NCBI RefSeq assembly: GCF_902499115.1
Contig: NZ_CABVPN010000012.1
Coordinates: 1 to 64,000 of the forward strand
Origin: Burkholderia diffusa
GTDB lineage: Bacteria; Pseudomonadota; Gammaproteobacteria; Burkholderiales; Burkholderiaceae
Length of the DNA: 64,000 nt
Direction: 5' to 3'
This document shows positions 28,272-37,326 of the stretch, one piece after another. Made by a program: the position numbers and the translations under genes. Every line of letters starts with the position of its first letter. Position 1 is the stretch's first letter. The notes below the pieces were generated by a model. The model saw only the letters and a program-made list of their open reading frames with translations, did no database searches and was not told the DNA's origin.

Positions 28272-28592
28272 TCAATGATGCGTGTACAACCGAGGCGCCG
28301 CGGCATGATTCGGGATCGCGGCTCCCGAGTCGGCCCCCGCCCCGTATGCAGGCCCATAGCCCGACACATCGGCCTGCGGCGTCGATTCGGAAGACCGGAT
28401 GCGTGCCTCGGCCTGCTGGATCGATTGCGGATAGTGAATGTCCTTGCGGGCCGGGTTGTAACCGGCCTGCTCGACCTGCTTGATCTGCGCGCGGACTTCC
28501 GCTCGGGTCAGGCCGCCGCCTGATTGAGCTGCCAATGCGAATGCGGGGATGATGGCCGCCGCCAGCACGATGGTACGGATTGCGAATTTCAT
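28272..28592 (-). CDS. DUF4148 domain small secreted protein
   Basis: 106 residues. A signal peptide ends at FALAAQ, then comes the DUF4148 pattern LTRAEVRAQIKQVEQAGYNPA and a tail rich in Gly, Ala and His. DUF4148 proteins are abundant in Burkholderia, periplasmic and of unknown function. It lies just before the first two-component system and may be one of its outputs: the upstream region carries GTTAAC at 28679-28684, a half-site of the candidate regulator box. Confidence 0.85.
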   Translation of the reverse strand: MKFAIRTIVLAAAIIPAFALAAQSGGGLTRAEVRAQIKQVEQAGYNPARKDIHYPQSIQQAEARIRSSESTPQADVSGYGPAYGAGADSGAAIPNHAAAPRLYTHH

Positions 28593-28745
28593 GATCTCGA
28601 CCTCCAGTGAACAGGGCCGGCATCCGAGGACACCTCTTCTGCCGTAGAGACAGCATGCTCCGCCAAACTGAAGGCAACGTTAACTTCACGTCGTCGAACG
28701 CATCGGATGTGAAAGACAGGGGCGGACCCGGAATCGCCGCTTCGG

Positions 28746-30095
28746 TCACGCCGATGACGGCAACGTCACGCGCACGCCGAACCCGTTGCCGTTCAACCCG
28801 TCGATGTACGTCAGACTCCCGCCGAGTTTTGCCACGATGCGCGCGACGATGGACAGCCCCAGGCCGCTGCCGCTTTCGTCGTGATCCGCACCGCGAAAGA
28901 AGCGATCCTGCAGTCGGGACAGATCTTCTTTCGAGACGCCCGGTCCGTCGTCCCGTACCTGCAGGCGGATCGCGCCGGCATCCTGCCACGACGTGATTTC
29001 GACGCGCCCTTGCTCGCGACCGTACTTGATCGCGTTATCGACTAGATTGTCGAGCAGGACGCGCAGAAGCGTCGACGATGCATGTGCGATAACCGGACCG
29101 CCGACGCATGAAATCAGCGACATCTGCTTGCGATCGGCGCGCGCCTGGTGGTCGCCGATGCAGGTCTGCACCACGCGTGCGAGATCGACGTCCTCGCCGG
29201 GCATCGGGACGGTTTCGTCAAGTCGCGCCAGTGCAAGCAACTGGTCCGCCAGATGCGTGCTTCGGTCTACGCCCTCGACTACCCGTTGCATCGCGCGCCG
29301 CTGACGGTCCGGATCGCGTGCGGTAAGCGCGACCTGTGCCTGAACCTTGAGCGCGGCGAGCGGGGTCTTGAGCTCGTGCGCGGCGTCGCTGGTGAATGCG
29401 CGCTCGCGATCGAGCGAGCCGCGCAGACGTTGCAGCAGCGTGTTCAGTGCGGCAACCAGCGGCCGCACTTCGTCGGGAATGCCCTTCGTGCGGATTGCAT
29501 CGAGGCTGTCGGGGGAACGTGCGGCGATTGCCTCCGACAGCGTCCGTAGCGGCGTCAGGCTGCGTCCGATCGCCAGCCAGATCAACACGGCCAGCACGGG
29601 CAACGCGAATGCGAGCGGCCGCGCGACACGGCGCGCCACCTCCGCGGACAAGTCCGAACGGTGCGTGCGTTGTTCGAAGATGCGCACGGTGCGGCCGCGC
29701 GCGGCATCGGTCATCACGTACGCGTGCCACTTCGAATTGCCGAACCGGATCGGGCTTGATGCGGCAGCGGGAGACACCGGCAGATGGAGCGAGTCGAGCC
29801 CCGGACTGGCGGCCAGGATTCGTCCGCCCGCGTCACTGATCTGATACAGCATGCGCGGTGATGCATCGTTGTCGCCATCGTTGTCTTCCCCCGAGCCGAG
29901 GACGATGTCCGCGAAGACCGGCAGATCGGACGCATCGAGCGCGACGAACGCTCTTGCGATCTGCTCGAGGCGGGTTTCGTCCCATTCCTCCGCTTCGTGA
30001 ATCGCCTGGCGATAGCTCGACACCAGCGAATACGCCCAGACCACCACGACACCCGACAGCACCAGTAAGGTCAGCCGTTGCCGGATCGAGCGCAT
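28746..30095 (-). CDS. Sensor histidine kinase (QseC/PmrB-like)
   Basis: 449 residues from ATG 30095, overlapping the regulator's stop by one base (TGATG). Two membrane helices (about 7-25 and 175-195) bracket a periplasmic domain with an acidic run (DEDNDGDND-like, residues 70-82) that could sense metal or pH. HAMP then leads into the phosphoacceptor SDAAHELKTPLAAL, followed by N box DNLVDNAIKYG, DDGPGV and GSGLGLSIV. It phosphorylates the response regulator encoded just upstream. Confidence 0.94.
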   Translation of the reverse strand: MRSIRQRLTLLVLSGVVVVWAYSLVSSYRQAIHEAEEWDETRLEQIARAFVALDASDLPVFADIVLGSGEDNDGDNDASPRMLYQISDAGGRILAASPGLDSLHLPVSPAAASSPIRFGNSKWHAYVMTDAARGRTVRIFEQRTHRSDLSAEVARRVARPLAFALPVLAVLIWLAIGRSLTPLRTLSEAIAARSPDSLDAIRTKGIPDEVRPLVAALNTLLQRLRGSLDRERAFTSDAAHELKTPLAALKVQAQVALTARDPDRQRRAMQRVVEGVDRSTHLADQLLALARLDETVPMPGEDVDLARVVQTCIGDHQARADRKQMSLISCVGGPVIAHASSTLLRVLLDNLVDNAIKYGREQGRVEITSWQDAGAIRLQVRDDGPGVSKEDLSRLQDRFFRGADHDESGSGLGLSIVARIVAKLGGSLTYIDGLNGNGFGVRVTLPSSA

Positions 30096-30757
30096 CACGA
30101 CGCTTTCTCCACCACGTAGCCGACACCTCGAATCGTGCGGATCAATTCGGCCCCCAGTTTCTTGCGCAGATTCGACACATGCACTTCGATCGCATTGCTT
30201 TCGATTTCTTCGTTCCAGCCGTAGAGGCTGTCCTGGAGCCGGGCGCGCGAGAGCGGGCGACCCTGGTTGGCCAGCAGTTCGACCAGCAACGCGCATTCGC
30301 GCGACGTCAGCCCGATCCGTTCGGTGCCGCGCGTCACCGTCATCAACGAAGGATCGACCGACAGGTCGCCGTATTCGATCGTGTCGGTGCTCCGGCCCTG
30401 CGAGCGTCGCACGAGCGCACGGCATCGGGCGATCAGTTCGGTCAGGTCGAACGGCTTGCCAATGTAGTCGTCGGCGCCCGCACTGAGGCCGCTCACGCGA
30501 TCGGCCACCGTGTCGCGCGCGGTCATGACCAGCACCGGCGTATGGTCGCGGCGCTTGCGAAGCCAGTCGAGCAATTCGACTCCCGACATGCGGGGCAGGC
30601 CGAGATCGAGCACGACGAGGTCATACGGCGTGGTTTCGAGCGCGAGCTGCGCATGCCTGCCATCGTGCGCCCAGTCGACCGTCATGCCGGCCTCGATCAG
30701 GCCATCCTCCACCCCGCTGCCGATCAGTTTGTCGTCTTCCACGAGTAACACCCGCAT
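30095..30757 (-). CDS. OmpR-family response regulator (QseB/PmrA-like)
   Basis: 220 residues from ATG 30757. The receiver has acidic pocket E7-D8-D9 and phosphoacceptor Asp51 in VVLDLGLP. K-P in GKPFDL and the winged-helix output with SRLR...EVHVSNLRKKLG follow. It is the regulator of the kinase at 28746. The PmrA-type direct repeat at 30853-30869 lies between it and the cytochrome b562-like gene and is a good candidate binding site. Confidence 0.95.
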   Translation of the reverse strand: MRVLLVEDDKLIGSGVEDGLIEAGMTVDWAHDGRHAQLALETTPYDLVVLDLGLPRMSGVELLDWLRKRRDHTPVLVMTARDTVADRVSGLSAGADDYIGKPFDLTELIARCRALVRRSQGRSTDTIEYGDLSVDPSLMTVTRGTERIGLTSRECALLVELLANQGRPLSRARLQDSLYGWNEEIESNAIEVHVSNLRKKLGAELIRTIRGVGYVVEKAS

Positions 30758-30852
30758 GGTGTCGCGTTCCTTTTGGTCGGGACATTGCGTCCATTGGCGC
30801 ACGATAACCGCAGAAACCGACCGGCATCAAGCACGGCGGGAAAAATCCGGTC

Positions 30853-30869
30853 CTTAAGAATCCGTTAAC
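30853..30869. promoter_or_regulatory. PmrA/QseB-type box, shared with 42143-42159
   Basis: On the plus strand this reads CTTAAG-N5-GTTAAC. Its reverse complement matches 14 of 17 bases at 42143-42159, with the common core TTA-n-CGGATTCTTAA. The spacing of half-sites is 11 nt, one helical turn, as for PmrA and QseB regulators. It sits in the divergent gap between the response regulator (start 30757) and the b562-like gene (start 30921). Confidence 0.55.
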
Positions 30870-30920
30870 GTCGGCATTCTATGGTCGCCGTCACCGACAC
30901 TCGCAATCGAATCGACGACC

Positions 30921-31295
30921 ATGAGCAGACTACCGTTCCGACTCCATTTTTGCGCAACGCTGGGCGCGTTGCTTTTCGTGGCTGCCGCGCCGGCGTCGGC
31001 AGGCGAGATCAAGACGCTGATGCGAGACATGAAGCATGCGATGCAGGGTGCCATGAACAGCCGGGCAATCCCGGAAATGAGCGGCTACGTGGCCCGGCTC
31101 GAAAGCGATGCGCAGCAGGCGAGCCGCCAGCGGTATCGCGATGACCAACCGACTTACGACGAAGGCATGCGCACATTGCGGGATGAATTGACCGAGGTCG
31201 ACCGGGCCATCCAGGCCAATGATCTGTCGGCCGCCAAGCAGGCGCTGCGGCGAATCAACGGATCGAAAAAGCACTATCACGACCTGCTCGGATAA
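30921..31295 (+). CDS. Cytochrome b562-like periplasmic haem protein
   Basis: 124 residues. A signal peptide ends at ASAGE, then comes a four-helix-bundle pattern. Family haem ligands are a Met near the start and a His near the end: here M in KTLMRDMKHAM and H in KKHYHDLLG. There is no CxxCH, so haem b would be bound non-covalently. Such proteins shuttle electrons in the periplasm. The gene is 44 nt upstream of a cytochrome b561, a plausible electron partner in one operon, and is divergent from the two-component system that probably controls both. Confidence 0.8.
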   Translation: MSRLPFRLHFCATLGALLFVAAAPASAGEIKTLMRDMKHAMQGAMNSRAIPEMSGYVARLESDAQQASRQRYRDDQPTYDEGMRTLRDELTEVDRAIQANDLSAAKQALRRINGSKKHYHDLLG

Positions 31296-31338
31296 CCCGA
31301 GCAGGGCACGCTTTCACCACTGAACAGACATTCCCGTC

Positions 31339-31905
31339 ATGAAAACCAATACCCGCTATCCGCTGTCGATCAGCCTGCTGCACTGGCTGCTGGCCGCCGC
31401 GCTGATCGGCAACCTGATCGTCGGCTTGCTGCTCGACGACAACGAGGACCTCGTCAGCCTGCACAAGTCGATCGGCATCGCCATTCTTGGGCTCGTGGCG
31501 CTTCGTATCGTGAATCGGCTGCGTATGCGCCGCAGCCTCCCGCCATCGGTCAATCCGGCCGGCACGCTGAACCATTTCGCGGAACGCAGCGTCCACGGGC
31601 TGCTTTATGTGCTGATGTTCGCCATTCCCGTGCTCGGGTGGATGAAGACGAACGCGGCCGGGCACACGGCCAGCTGCTTCGGGCTCTTCTCGCTACCGAC
31701 CCTGGTGCCCAGGAGTCGCGAGCTGTCGCATTGGCTGGGAGAACTGCACGCGCTGACGGCTTACGGGCTCGCCGCGCTGGTCGGCCTGCACGTGCTGGGC
31801 GCGGTGGCGCACAAGCTGTTCAGGTCGGAGAACGTGTTTCCGCGCATTCTGCCTTTGCCCGCGCGCGTCGCCCGGCAGCGGGTCCCGTCCGGTGACCGGA
31901 ATTGA
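31339..31905 (+). CDS. Cytochrome b561-family membrane haem protein
   Basis: 188 residues with four membrane helices. The paired haem-ligating histidines are seen in SLLHWLLAA (His15), SLHKSIG (His42) and the last helix (VGLHVLGAVAHKLF), with another in RSVHGLLYV. Cytochromes b561 move electrons between the quinone pool and soluble carriers or serve superoxide oxidation. Its partner here is probably the b562-like protein encoded just upstream. Confidence 0.92.
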   Translation: MKTNTRYPLSISLLHWLLAAALIGNLIVGLLLDDNEDLVSLHKSIGIAILGLVALRIVNRLRMRRSLPPSVNPAGTLNHFAERSVHGLLYVLMFAIPVLGWMKTNAAGHTASCFGLFSLPTLVPRSRELSHWLGELHALTAYGLAALVGLHVLGAVAHKLFRSENVFPRILPLPARVARQRVPSGDRN

Positions 31906-32089
31906 GCGTCGAGCACGTCACCATGCCGTTGACCGTGAATGCCGGCAAACGCCTGATTTGAACCTTCGGTCGGGCCCTGGATGCCGGTGAGGTCGTCCTG
32001 GCAAGGAACATGGCATTCAACGTGGCAACGGCCATGCACTCGACGCAATCGAGCCGCCATTTCACCCGGCACTGCGAAGACGAACGTGC

Positions 32090-32103
32090 TTGACGAAGGT
32101 CAA
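32090..32103. promoter_or_regulatory. FNR/ANR-like box (universal stress protein)
   Basis: TTGACGAAGGTCAA, centred about 75 nt before the stress-protein ATG. Both half-sites (TTGAC and GTCAA) are perfect. The FNR consensus is TTGAT-N4-ATCAA, and the C/G variant is read by ANR/DNR-type regulators. Confidence 0.7.
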
Positions 32104-32171
32104 GCCGGTAGACGGCTCTCGTGCGAAAAATTGCCGTGTACAAGACCGTCGGTTGTCACCGGGAGACATTC

Positions 32172-33122
32172 ATGAATACCAGCACTTCACCCGTCCAGGC
32201 AGTCTCCGCCTCCCAGCGGGTATTGATCGCCGTCGACGGTTCCACCGCATCCACACATGCCCTCGCGTATGCCAAAGCGTTCCTCCCGTCGAATGCCGCG
32301 GTGCATATCGTCAGCGTTGCGGAAAATCCGCGAACGCTCGTCCCGCTCGGGTCGAAAGCCACGGCATTTCTCGAATCGGCCCGCGACGAATTGTTGCGAG
32401 ACGCATCCGACGCGCTGTCGCGCGCCCAAAGCGCCATTTCGCGCGACGACATCTCGATCGACACGGAAGTCATCGACTTGTCCACGCACGGCGGGGATGT
32501 CGTGCATGCGCTGGCCGAAAGTGCACAAGCCTGGCAGGCCGAACTCATGATCGTCGGCACACGTCAGCATCATGGCCTGCTCGGATGGATCGAGGGAACG
32601 GTTTCCGGCCCGCTCGGCAAGCTCGTTGGTTGCCCGCTGCTCATCGTTCCGGAAGGTTTTGCGTCGGTCGCCGAGCACCTGCCGCGGCGGATGCTGTTCG
32701 CTGTCGACGGAAGCCCGATTGCGCTCCACGCATTGCAAACGGGGTTGAAATTCTCGCGTCCCGAGACCGAATTCCGGGCGATACACGTGCTCGATCGCCC
32801 CACATCGCTGGGTGATTTCGTCCCCGTCGAGACGCTGGAAGCCGCGTTGGTCAGCGAAGGCAATCGTGCACTGCAAAAAGCCATGGCCCTGCTCGATGGC
32901 ACACCCGCGCACTCGCAGTCTCAACTGATTCAAACGGATCGCACCGGCGCGGACGTGCCTCACCTGATCGTGAACGACGCCATCGAATGGAGCGCGGACA
33001 TGATCGTCATGGGCACCCATGGGCGGCGCGGCGTCACGGGCTGGCTCGTCGGCAGCGTGGCCGGACGCGTTGCGCGCATCACGAAAACGCCGGTTCTTCT
33101 GGTGAGTGCGCCGCATGCGTGA
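32172..33122 (+). CDS. Tandem UspA universal stress protein
   Basis: 316 residues from ATG 32172, with two UspA domains (about 15-150 and 165-315). The second holds the canonical ATP-loop G-T-H-G-R-R-G...G-S-V-A (GTHGRRGVTGWLVGSVAG). The first has the weaker GTRQHHGLLGWIEGTVSG. UspA proteins accumulate under growth arrest and low oxygen. An FNR-like box lies in the promoter. Several Usp genes are characteristic of the lxa locus of B. cenocepacia. Confidence 0.94.
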   Translation: MNTSTSPVQAVSASQRVLIAVDGSTASTHALAYAKAFLPSNAAVHIVSVAENPRTLVPLGSKATAFLESARDELLRDASDALSRAQSAISRDDISIDTEVIDLSTHGGDVVHALAESAQAWQAELMIVGTRQHHGLLGWIEGTVSGPLGKLVGCPLLIVPEGFASVAEHLPRRMLFAVDGSPIALHALQTGLKFSRPETEFRAIHVLDRPTSLGDFVPVETLEAALVSEGNRALQKAMALLDGTPAHSQSQLIQTDRTGADVPHLIVNDAIEWSADMIVMGTHGRRGVTGWLVGSVAGRVARITKTPVLLVSAPHA

Positions 33123-33134
33123 CGCGTTTCAGGG

Positions 33135-35432
33135 TCACGCATCCGCTCCGACGGCGTGGAACAGTTCCTCCTCCTGAGCGCAATGCAGGCGTACGATCGC
33201 TTCCAGCCCGTACAACAAGCGCTGTATCGCCTGCACCTGCAGGGCGTTCGTTCCGTCTCGCGGCAGGTCCGCGACCATCTGCCTGAGCGATCGGACCATC
33301 TTGAAGATCTCCCGGTGTGCGCCGCTCATCGCCGCTAGCGGGTCCTCGCCACCGAGAAGCGGGGCGAGTCGCGCGTAGACGTCCCGATCCTCGGCGCGTT
33401 CGTGCGGCAGCAGCCGTTCGTCCAGCGAGTCGATCACGTGGACAAGCTCACTGGCGATGGCTGCCCCGGATAGTTGCGGCATACGATCCGCGAGATCCCT
33501 GATCTGGTCCAGCAACGGTGACAATGCCGTGTGCTCGCGCTTGAGTTGCTCGACGTCGACATCGGCGAGTCGGGCGTCCGTTGGCCTCGGGCGAACCAGC
33601 AGCACGCGTAACGCATTGATGATGACGACGACGTCGATGACTTCCTGAATGACCGCACCGGCAATCGGCTGCAGGAATCCGGCCGCCGCAATCGTCATTG
33701 CGACGACCGACAGCGACATGCCAGCCACCACGCTCTCGAGTGCGATTCGGCGCGACCGTCGTGCGATACGTATCGCATCCACGAGTCGATCCAGCCGATC
33801 CACCAGCAGTACCACGTCGGCGGCTTCGGATGACGCGGCCGCCCCCCGCGCACCCATCGCGATACCGACGTCGGCGGCCGCGAGCGCCGGCGCGTCGTTC
33901 ACGCCGTCGCCGACCATGATCGTCACGCCTTCCTTGCGCGCGGCCTGAATAGCGGCAAGCTTGTCCGTCGGCGTCTGCTCGGCACGCACGTCGGTAACAC
34001 CCAGCAACTCGCCGACGGCCTGGGCAATGTCTCGCCGGTCGCCGGTCAGCATGACGAGGCGCTCGACGCCTTCTCGTTTCAACAGACGCAATGCCCGCGG
34101 CGTTTCCAGCCGCACCTGGTCGGCCATCTGAATCGCACCGATCATGACACCATCGACGCCGACGAACACGGCAGCCCCGCCCTCGTTGCCGACCCGCTTG
34201 AGGAACGCGTCGCTCCAGGGGGCGACCGTTGAAGAGGCGGCGACGTATCCGAACTTGCCGATCGCGACGGTTCGGTTGTCGACCCGGCCTGTGACGCCCT
34301 CGCCCGCCGTTTCCATGACGACCGATGGCGGCGACAGATTGATCCGGCGTTCCCGCGCGGCGACCGTCAGCGCATCCGAAATGACGTGTCCCGAAGCCTG
34401 TGCCAATGACGCCGCGAAACGCAGCACATCGCCCGCGCCAACGTTCGTGCCGCATTCGATCGCAACGATGCGTGCCCGCCCTCCCGTCAGCGTCCCGGTC
34501 TTGTCGAAGAACAGAATCGTCGCTTGCGCGAGACGTTCGAGCGCGCCCCCGCCCTTGACCAGGATGCCGCGTTTCGAACAACGCGACATGCCGGACACGA
34601 TGGCGACCGGCACGGCGAGGATCAACGGACACGGCGTGGCGACGACGAGCACGGCGAGCGCGCGTGTGACGTCGCCGGTCAGCAGCCACGCGGTGCCGGC
34701 GACGAGCAGCGAGGCGAGCACGAAGAATGCCGCGTAGCGATCCGCGAGACGCACGGCCGGACCGCGCTCGTGTTGGGCGCGCTCGACCATGCGGACGATG
34801 CCCGCAAACGTGCTGTCGCCTGCCGTGGTGCGGGCGACCATTTCAAATGGCGCGCCTGCGTTGACCACGCCGCTGCATGCGGTTTCGCCGGAACGTCGCC
34901 GCTGGGTGGACGACTCGCCCGTCAACATGGACTCGTCCAGTTCCGCGTCGTCGGTCAACGTGCCGTCGACCGGCGCGCATTCGCCGCTACGCACGAGCAG
35001 CCTGTCACCCGGAACGATGGTTTCCGGCGCGACCGAACGCCATTCACCGTTCTCGAACCGGGTCGCCTGCCGGGGGGCACGGCCGAGCAGCGCGGTCATC
35101 TCGCGTTGCGCGCGGTCTTGCGCATACCGCTCCAGCGTCCGGCCGCTGGCCAGCATCAATGCGATGACCGCGGCGGTCAGCGTCTCGTCGAGCGCGATTG
35201 CCAGGCCGATCGCCAGCCATGCGAGCACGTCGATGCCGGCCTGCCGTTTCGCCACGGCCTTCGCAAGCGACACGGTCAACGCGAGCAAGACCGGCACCGT
35301 ACCCACCAGCCAGACGCCCCGCGCGAGTGAAAGCAGACCGAACGCCACGCACATGCCCCCCGCGGCAAGCGTAGACGCTGCAAGGACCAGCAACGCGAGA
35401 TCGATCGACCAGCGGATTCGGGACATGACCAT
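33135..35432 (-). CDS. P1B-5-type metal-transporting ATPase with C-terminal haemerythrin domain
   Basis: 765 residues from ATG 35432, with a second possible Met two codons later. It has a P-type core: actuator loop LTGES near 170, the membrane motif TPCPL at 266-270, phosphorylation Asp310 in DKTGTLT and the hinge GDGVNDAPAL. The last helix region carries QEVIDVVVI. TPCP plus QExxD is the signature of P1B-5. The final 170 residues resemble a haemerythrin fold, with His/Glu ligands in HERAEDRD, HREIFKMV and HCAQEEELF. Sinorhizobium Nia, of this class, moves Ni and Fe. Export controlled by iron or oxygen state is likely. Two FNR-like boxes lie upstream. Confidence 0.92.
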   Translation of the reverse strand: MVMSRIRWSIDLALLVLAASTLAAGGMCVAFGLLSLARGVWLVGTVPVLLALTVSLAKAVAKRQAGIDVLAWLAIGLAIALDETLTAAVIALMLASGRTLERYAQDRAQREMTALLGRAPRQATRFENGEWRSVAPETIVPGDRLLVRSGECAPVDGTLTDDAELDESMLTGESSTQRRRSGETACSGVVNAGAPFEMVARTTAGDSTFAGIVRMVERAQHERGPAVRLADRYAAFFVLASLLVAGTAWLLTGDVTRALAVLVVATPCPLILAVPVAIVSGMSRCSKRGILVKGGGALERLAQATILFFDKTGTLTGGRARIVAIECGTNVGAGDVLRFAASLAQASGHVISDALTVAARERRINLSPPSVVMETAGEGVTGRVDNRTVAIGKFGYVAASSTVAPWSDAFLKRVGNEGGAAVFVGVDGVMIGAIQMADQVRLETPRALRLLKREGVERLVMLTGDRRDIAQAVGELLGVTDVRAEQTPTDKLAAIQAARKEGVTIMVGDGVNDAPALAAADVGIAMGARGAAASSEAADVVLLVDRLDRLVDAIRIARRSRRIALESVVAGMSLSVVAMTIAAAGFLQPIAGAVIQEVIDVVVIINALRVLLVRPRPTDARLADVDVEQLKREHTALSPLLDQIRDLADRMPQLSGAAIASELVHVIDSLDERLLPHERAEDRDVYARLAPLLGGEDPLAAMSGAHREIFKMVRSLRQMVADLPRDGTNALQVQAIQRLLYGLEAIVRLHCAQEEELFHAVGADA

Positions 35433-35524
35433 TCTTCCGATTGCCGTGCACGGCGGGGTTCGCCGCATCCGGTTCCGGTTGCTCACGGCGTGGCATCAGT
35501 CTAGGAAATGCCGCGGTTCGACCG

Positions 35525-35538
35525 TTGACCTGAGTCAC
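35525..35538 (-). promoter_or_regulatory. FNR/ANR-like box for the P1B-5 ATPase
   Basis: TTGACCTGAGTCAC, with one base off in the right half. On the minus strand a -10-like TAGACT (35498-35503) lies 21 nt downstream, the spacing of an FNR class II promoter. It is about 100 nt before the ATPase start. Confidence 0.65.
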
Positions 35539-35578
35539 GGCGAAGCGCGTCACGCGAACGACCGGCACGGCGCGATGC

Positions 35579-35592
35579 TTGACGTGAGTCAA
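35579..35592 (+). promoter_or_regulatory. FNR/ANR-like box for the 35655 membrane protein
   Basis: TTGACGTGAGTCAA, perfect half-sites. A -10-like CACAAT at 35614-35619 lies 21 nt downstream, and the ATG is 62 nt after the box. Confidence 0.7.
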
Positions 35593-35654
35593 GCGGGCGG
35601 CGCCTTTCGTCAGCACAATCGAAGCGTGACACTGAAGCGCCTGGAGGCGATATC

Positions 35655-36272
35655 GTGCTGACGCTGGCGGTACTGTTTCTGCTGATTCTTCTGCTGAATC
35701 TCATGCCGGCGTTCGCCCCGCCCACGTGGATGGCGATGTCGTGGGTCGGGTTCAACCTGCCTGACGGCAATCCGCTGATCTTTGCCATCGTGGCGGCCGG
35801 CGCGGCGACGACTGGCCGCGTCATCCTGGCGACCTTCGCAAGATCGCTCGTGCGCGCCCGCTGGATGCGGCAATCGGATCGCGAGAACATCGACGTCGCC
35901 ACGCACTGGCTGCGCAAGCACAGGACGCTCACCGCCGGGGCGTTCTTCTTCTATGCCCTGAGCCCGCTTCCGTCGAACTATCTGTTCATCGCATACGGCC
36001 TTTCCGGATTGCCGCTCAGGATCATTGCCGCGGCGTTCTTCGTCGGCCGCGCCGCGACCTATGCGATCTGGGCGCACCTCGGCCGCCTTGCGTCGACCCG
36101 GCTGGACGTGGAGTCCGGGCTCGAAGGCACTTATCTCGGCGGATACTTCATCGTCACGCAACTGGCGTTGCTCGGCGTCGTCTTCGCGTTGATGAAGCTC
36201 AATTGGCGCGCGCTTCTCAAGGAACGCCGGTTGACGTTCCGGCGCGGCCATCCTCCGCGCGGCGCGGAATGA
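35655..36272 (+). CDS. Small VTT/DedA-like multi-pass membrane protein
   Basis: 205 residues with five or six hydrophobic segments. PTWMAMSW near the start and ALSPLPSNYLFIAYGLSGLP in the middle resemble the re-entrant loops of VTT/SNARE-associated (DedA-like) proteins, although the sequence is shorter than typical DedA. A long soluble stretch (HRxx...RENIDVATHWLRKH) lies between helices 2 and 3. Its function is unknown; lipid or ion transport is possible. It is divergent from the P1B-5 ATPase and has its own FNR-like box with a well-placed -10. Confidence 0.6.
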   Translation: MLTLAVLFLLILLLNLMPAFAPPTWMAMSWVGFNLPDGNPLIFAIVAAGAATTGRVILATFARSLVRARWMRQSDRENIDVATHWLRKHRTLTAGAFFFYALSPLPSNYLFIAYGLSGLPLRIIAAAFFVGRAATYAIWAHLGRLASTRLDVESGLEGTYLGGYFIVTQLALLGVVFALMKLNWRALLKERRLTFRRGHPPRGAE

Positions 36273-36331
36273 CACCCGGCATGCACGCCGTGCCGATCGG
36301 CCGCACCGGCTGACCGGCCGACCGGTGCCGC

Positions 36332-37288
36332 TTACCGGCCGCGCATCCCGGACGCGGTTTCAGCGATGCGTTCCCGCTTGCGCGGATCGACGTGGGTCAT
36401 CACGTTCAGGACGCGGTGATGCTTCATCACGCGAGCACGCGCGTCCACCGCGATGTCGTGCCCTTGCGCAACCGTGAGATCGGCGTCGATGTCGAGATGC
36501 ACGTCGACGAGGATCAGGTCGCCGGTCTTTCGCGTGCGCAGGTCGTGCACGTCGAGCACGCCCGGCGTCGCGCGCAGCGTCGCGCGGATCGCCTGCACGT
36601 CTTCGGCGTCGGCCGCCCGATCCATCAGGTCGTGCAAGGCGTCCCAGCCGAACGTGGCGCCCATTTTCACGATCATCCCGCCGACGATCAGCGCGGCGAC
36701 GGGATCGAGCAGCGGATAACCGAGCAGGTTGCCGACGATGCCGCAAGCGACGACCAGCGACGATGCGGCATCCGAACGCGCGTGCCATGCGTTGGCGACG
36801 AGCATGCTCGACTTCACTCGCGTGGCGACCGCGAACATGTAACGGAACAGGCTTTCCTTCGCGGCGAGCGCGACGAGCGCGACCCAGAGCGCCGCGACGT
36901 GGACGCGCGCGATCGCTTCCGGATGCTCGAGCTTCTGGATGGCGGACCAGAGCATCCCGCCCCCCACCAGCAGCAGGATTGCGGCAAGTGCCAGCGACGC
37001 GCCGGTTTCGAAGCGCTGATGGCCGTAAGGATGCTTTTCGTCGACGGGCTTGCGGCTATGGTGACTGGCCAGCAGCACGACGAAATCCGCGATCAGGTCG
37101 GACAATGAGTGAATCCCGTCCGCGACGAGACCTTGCGATCGGGACAGGATGCCGATCACCACTTGCGCGATGCTCAGCGCGAGGTTGACCGCCACGCTCA
37201 CCCAGGTGCTTCGCGTGGCCGCGGCGGCCATCGCGGGCGTCGCTTCAGCGACGGTTTCCGAAACAACGTCGGGATTTCTTGACATCAC
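36332..37288 (-). CDS. Cation diffusion facilitator (CDF) transporter
   Basis: 318 residues with six membrane helices. Zinc-type site residues are in DGIHSLSDLIADF (helix 2) and NAWHARSDAASS (helix 5), the paired H/D-x3-D motifs that bind the transported ion. A cytosolic C-terminal domain with a ferredoxin-like fold carries the last His-rich bit (MTHVDPRKRE). Members export Zn, Fe, Co or Mn by proton antiport. With the P1B-5 ATPase nearby, export of iron or related metal in low oxygen is plausible. Confidence 0.93.
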   Translation of the reverse strand: MMSRNPDVVSETVAEATPAMAAAATRSTWVSVAVNLALSIAQVVIGILSRSQGLVADGIHSLSDLIADFVVLLASHHSRKPVDEKHPYGHQRFETGASLALAAILLLVGGGMLWSAIQKLEHPEAIARVHVAALWVALVALAAKESLFRYMFAVATRVKSSMLVANAWHARSDAASSLVVACGIVGNLLGYPLLDPVAALIVGGMIVKMGATFGWDALHDLMDRAADAEDVQAIRATLRATPGVLDVHDLRTRKTGDLILVDVHLDIDADLTVAQGHDIAVDARARVMKHHRVLNVMTHVDPRKRERIAETASGMRGR

Positions 37289-37326
37289 GATTCAGGTCAC
37301 TTTCCAGGGTTGAGCAAGGCCGCACG

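Noticed and set aside
27907..28989. A 360-residue minus-strand frame
   Set aside because: It overlaps the DUF4148 gene in another frame and the kinase end, with no sensible composition.
34524..35330. A 268-residue plus-strand frame
   Set aside because: It is antisense to the P1B-5 ATPase, rich in Arg and His and has no motif: a shadow frame of high-GC coding DNA.
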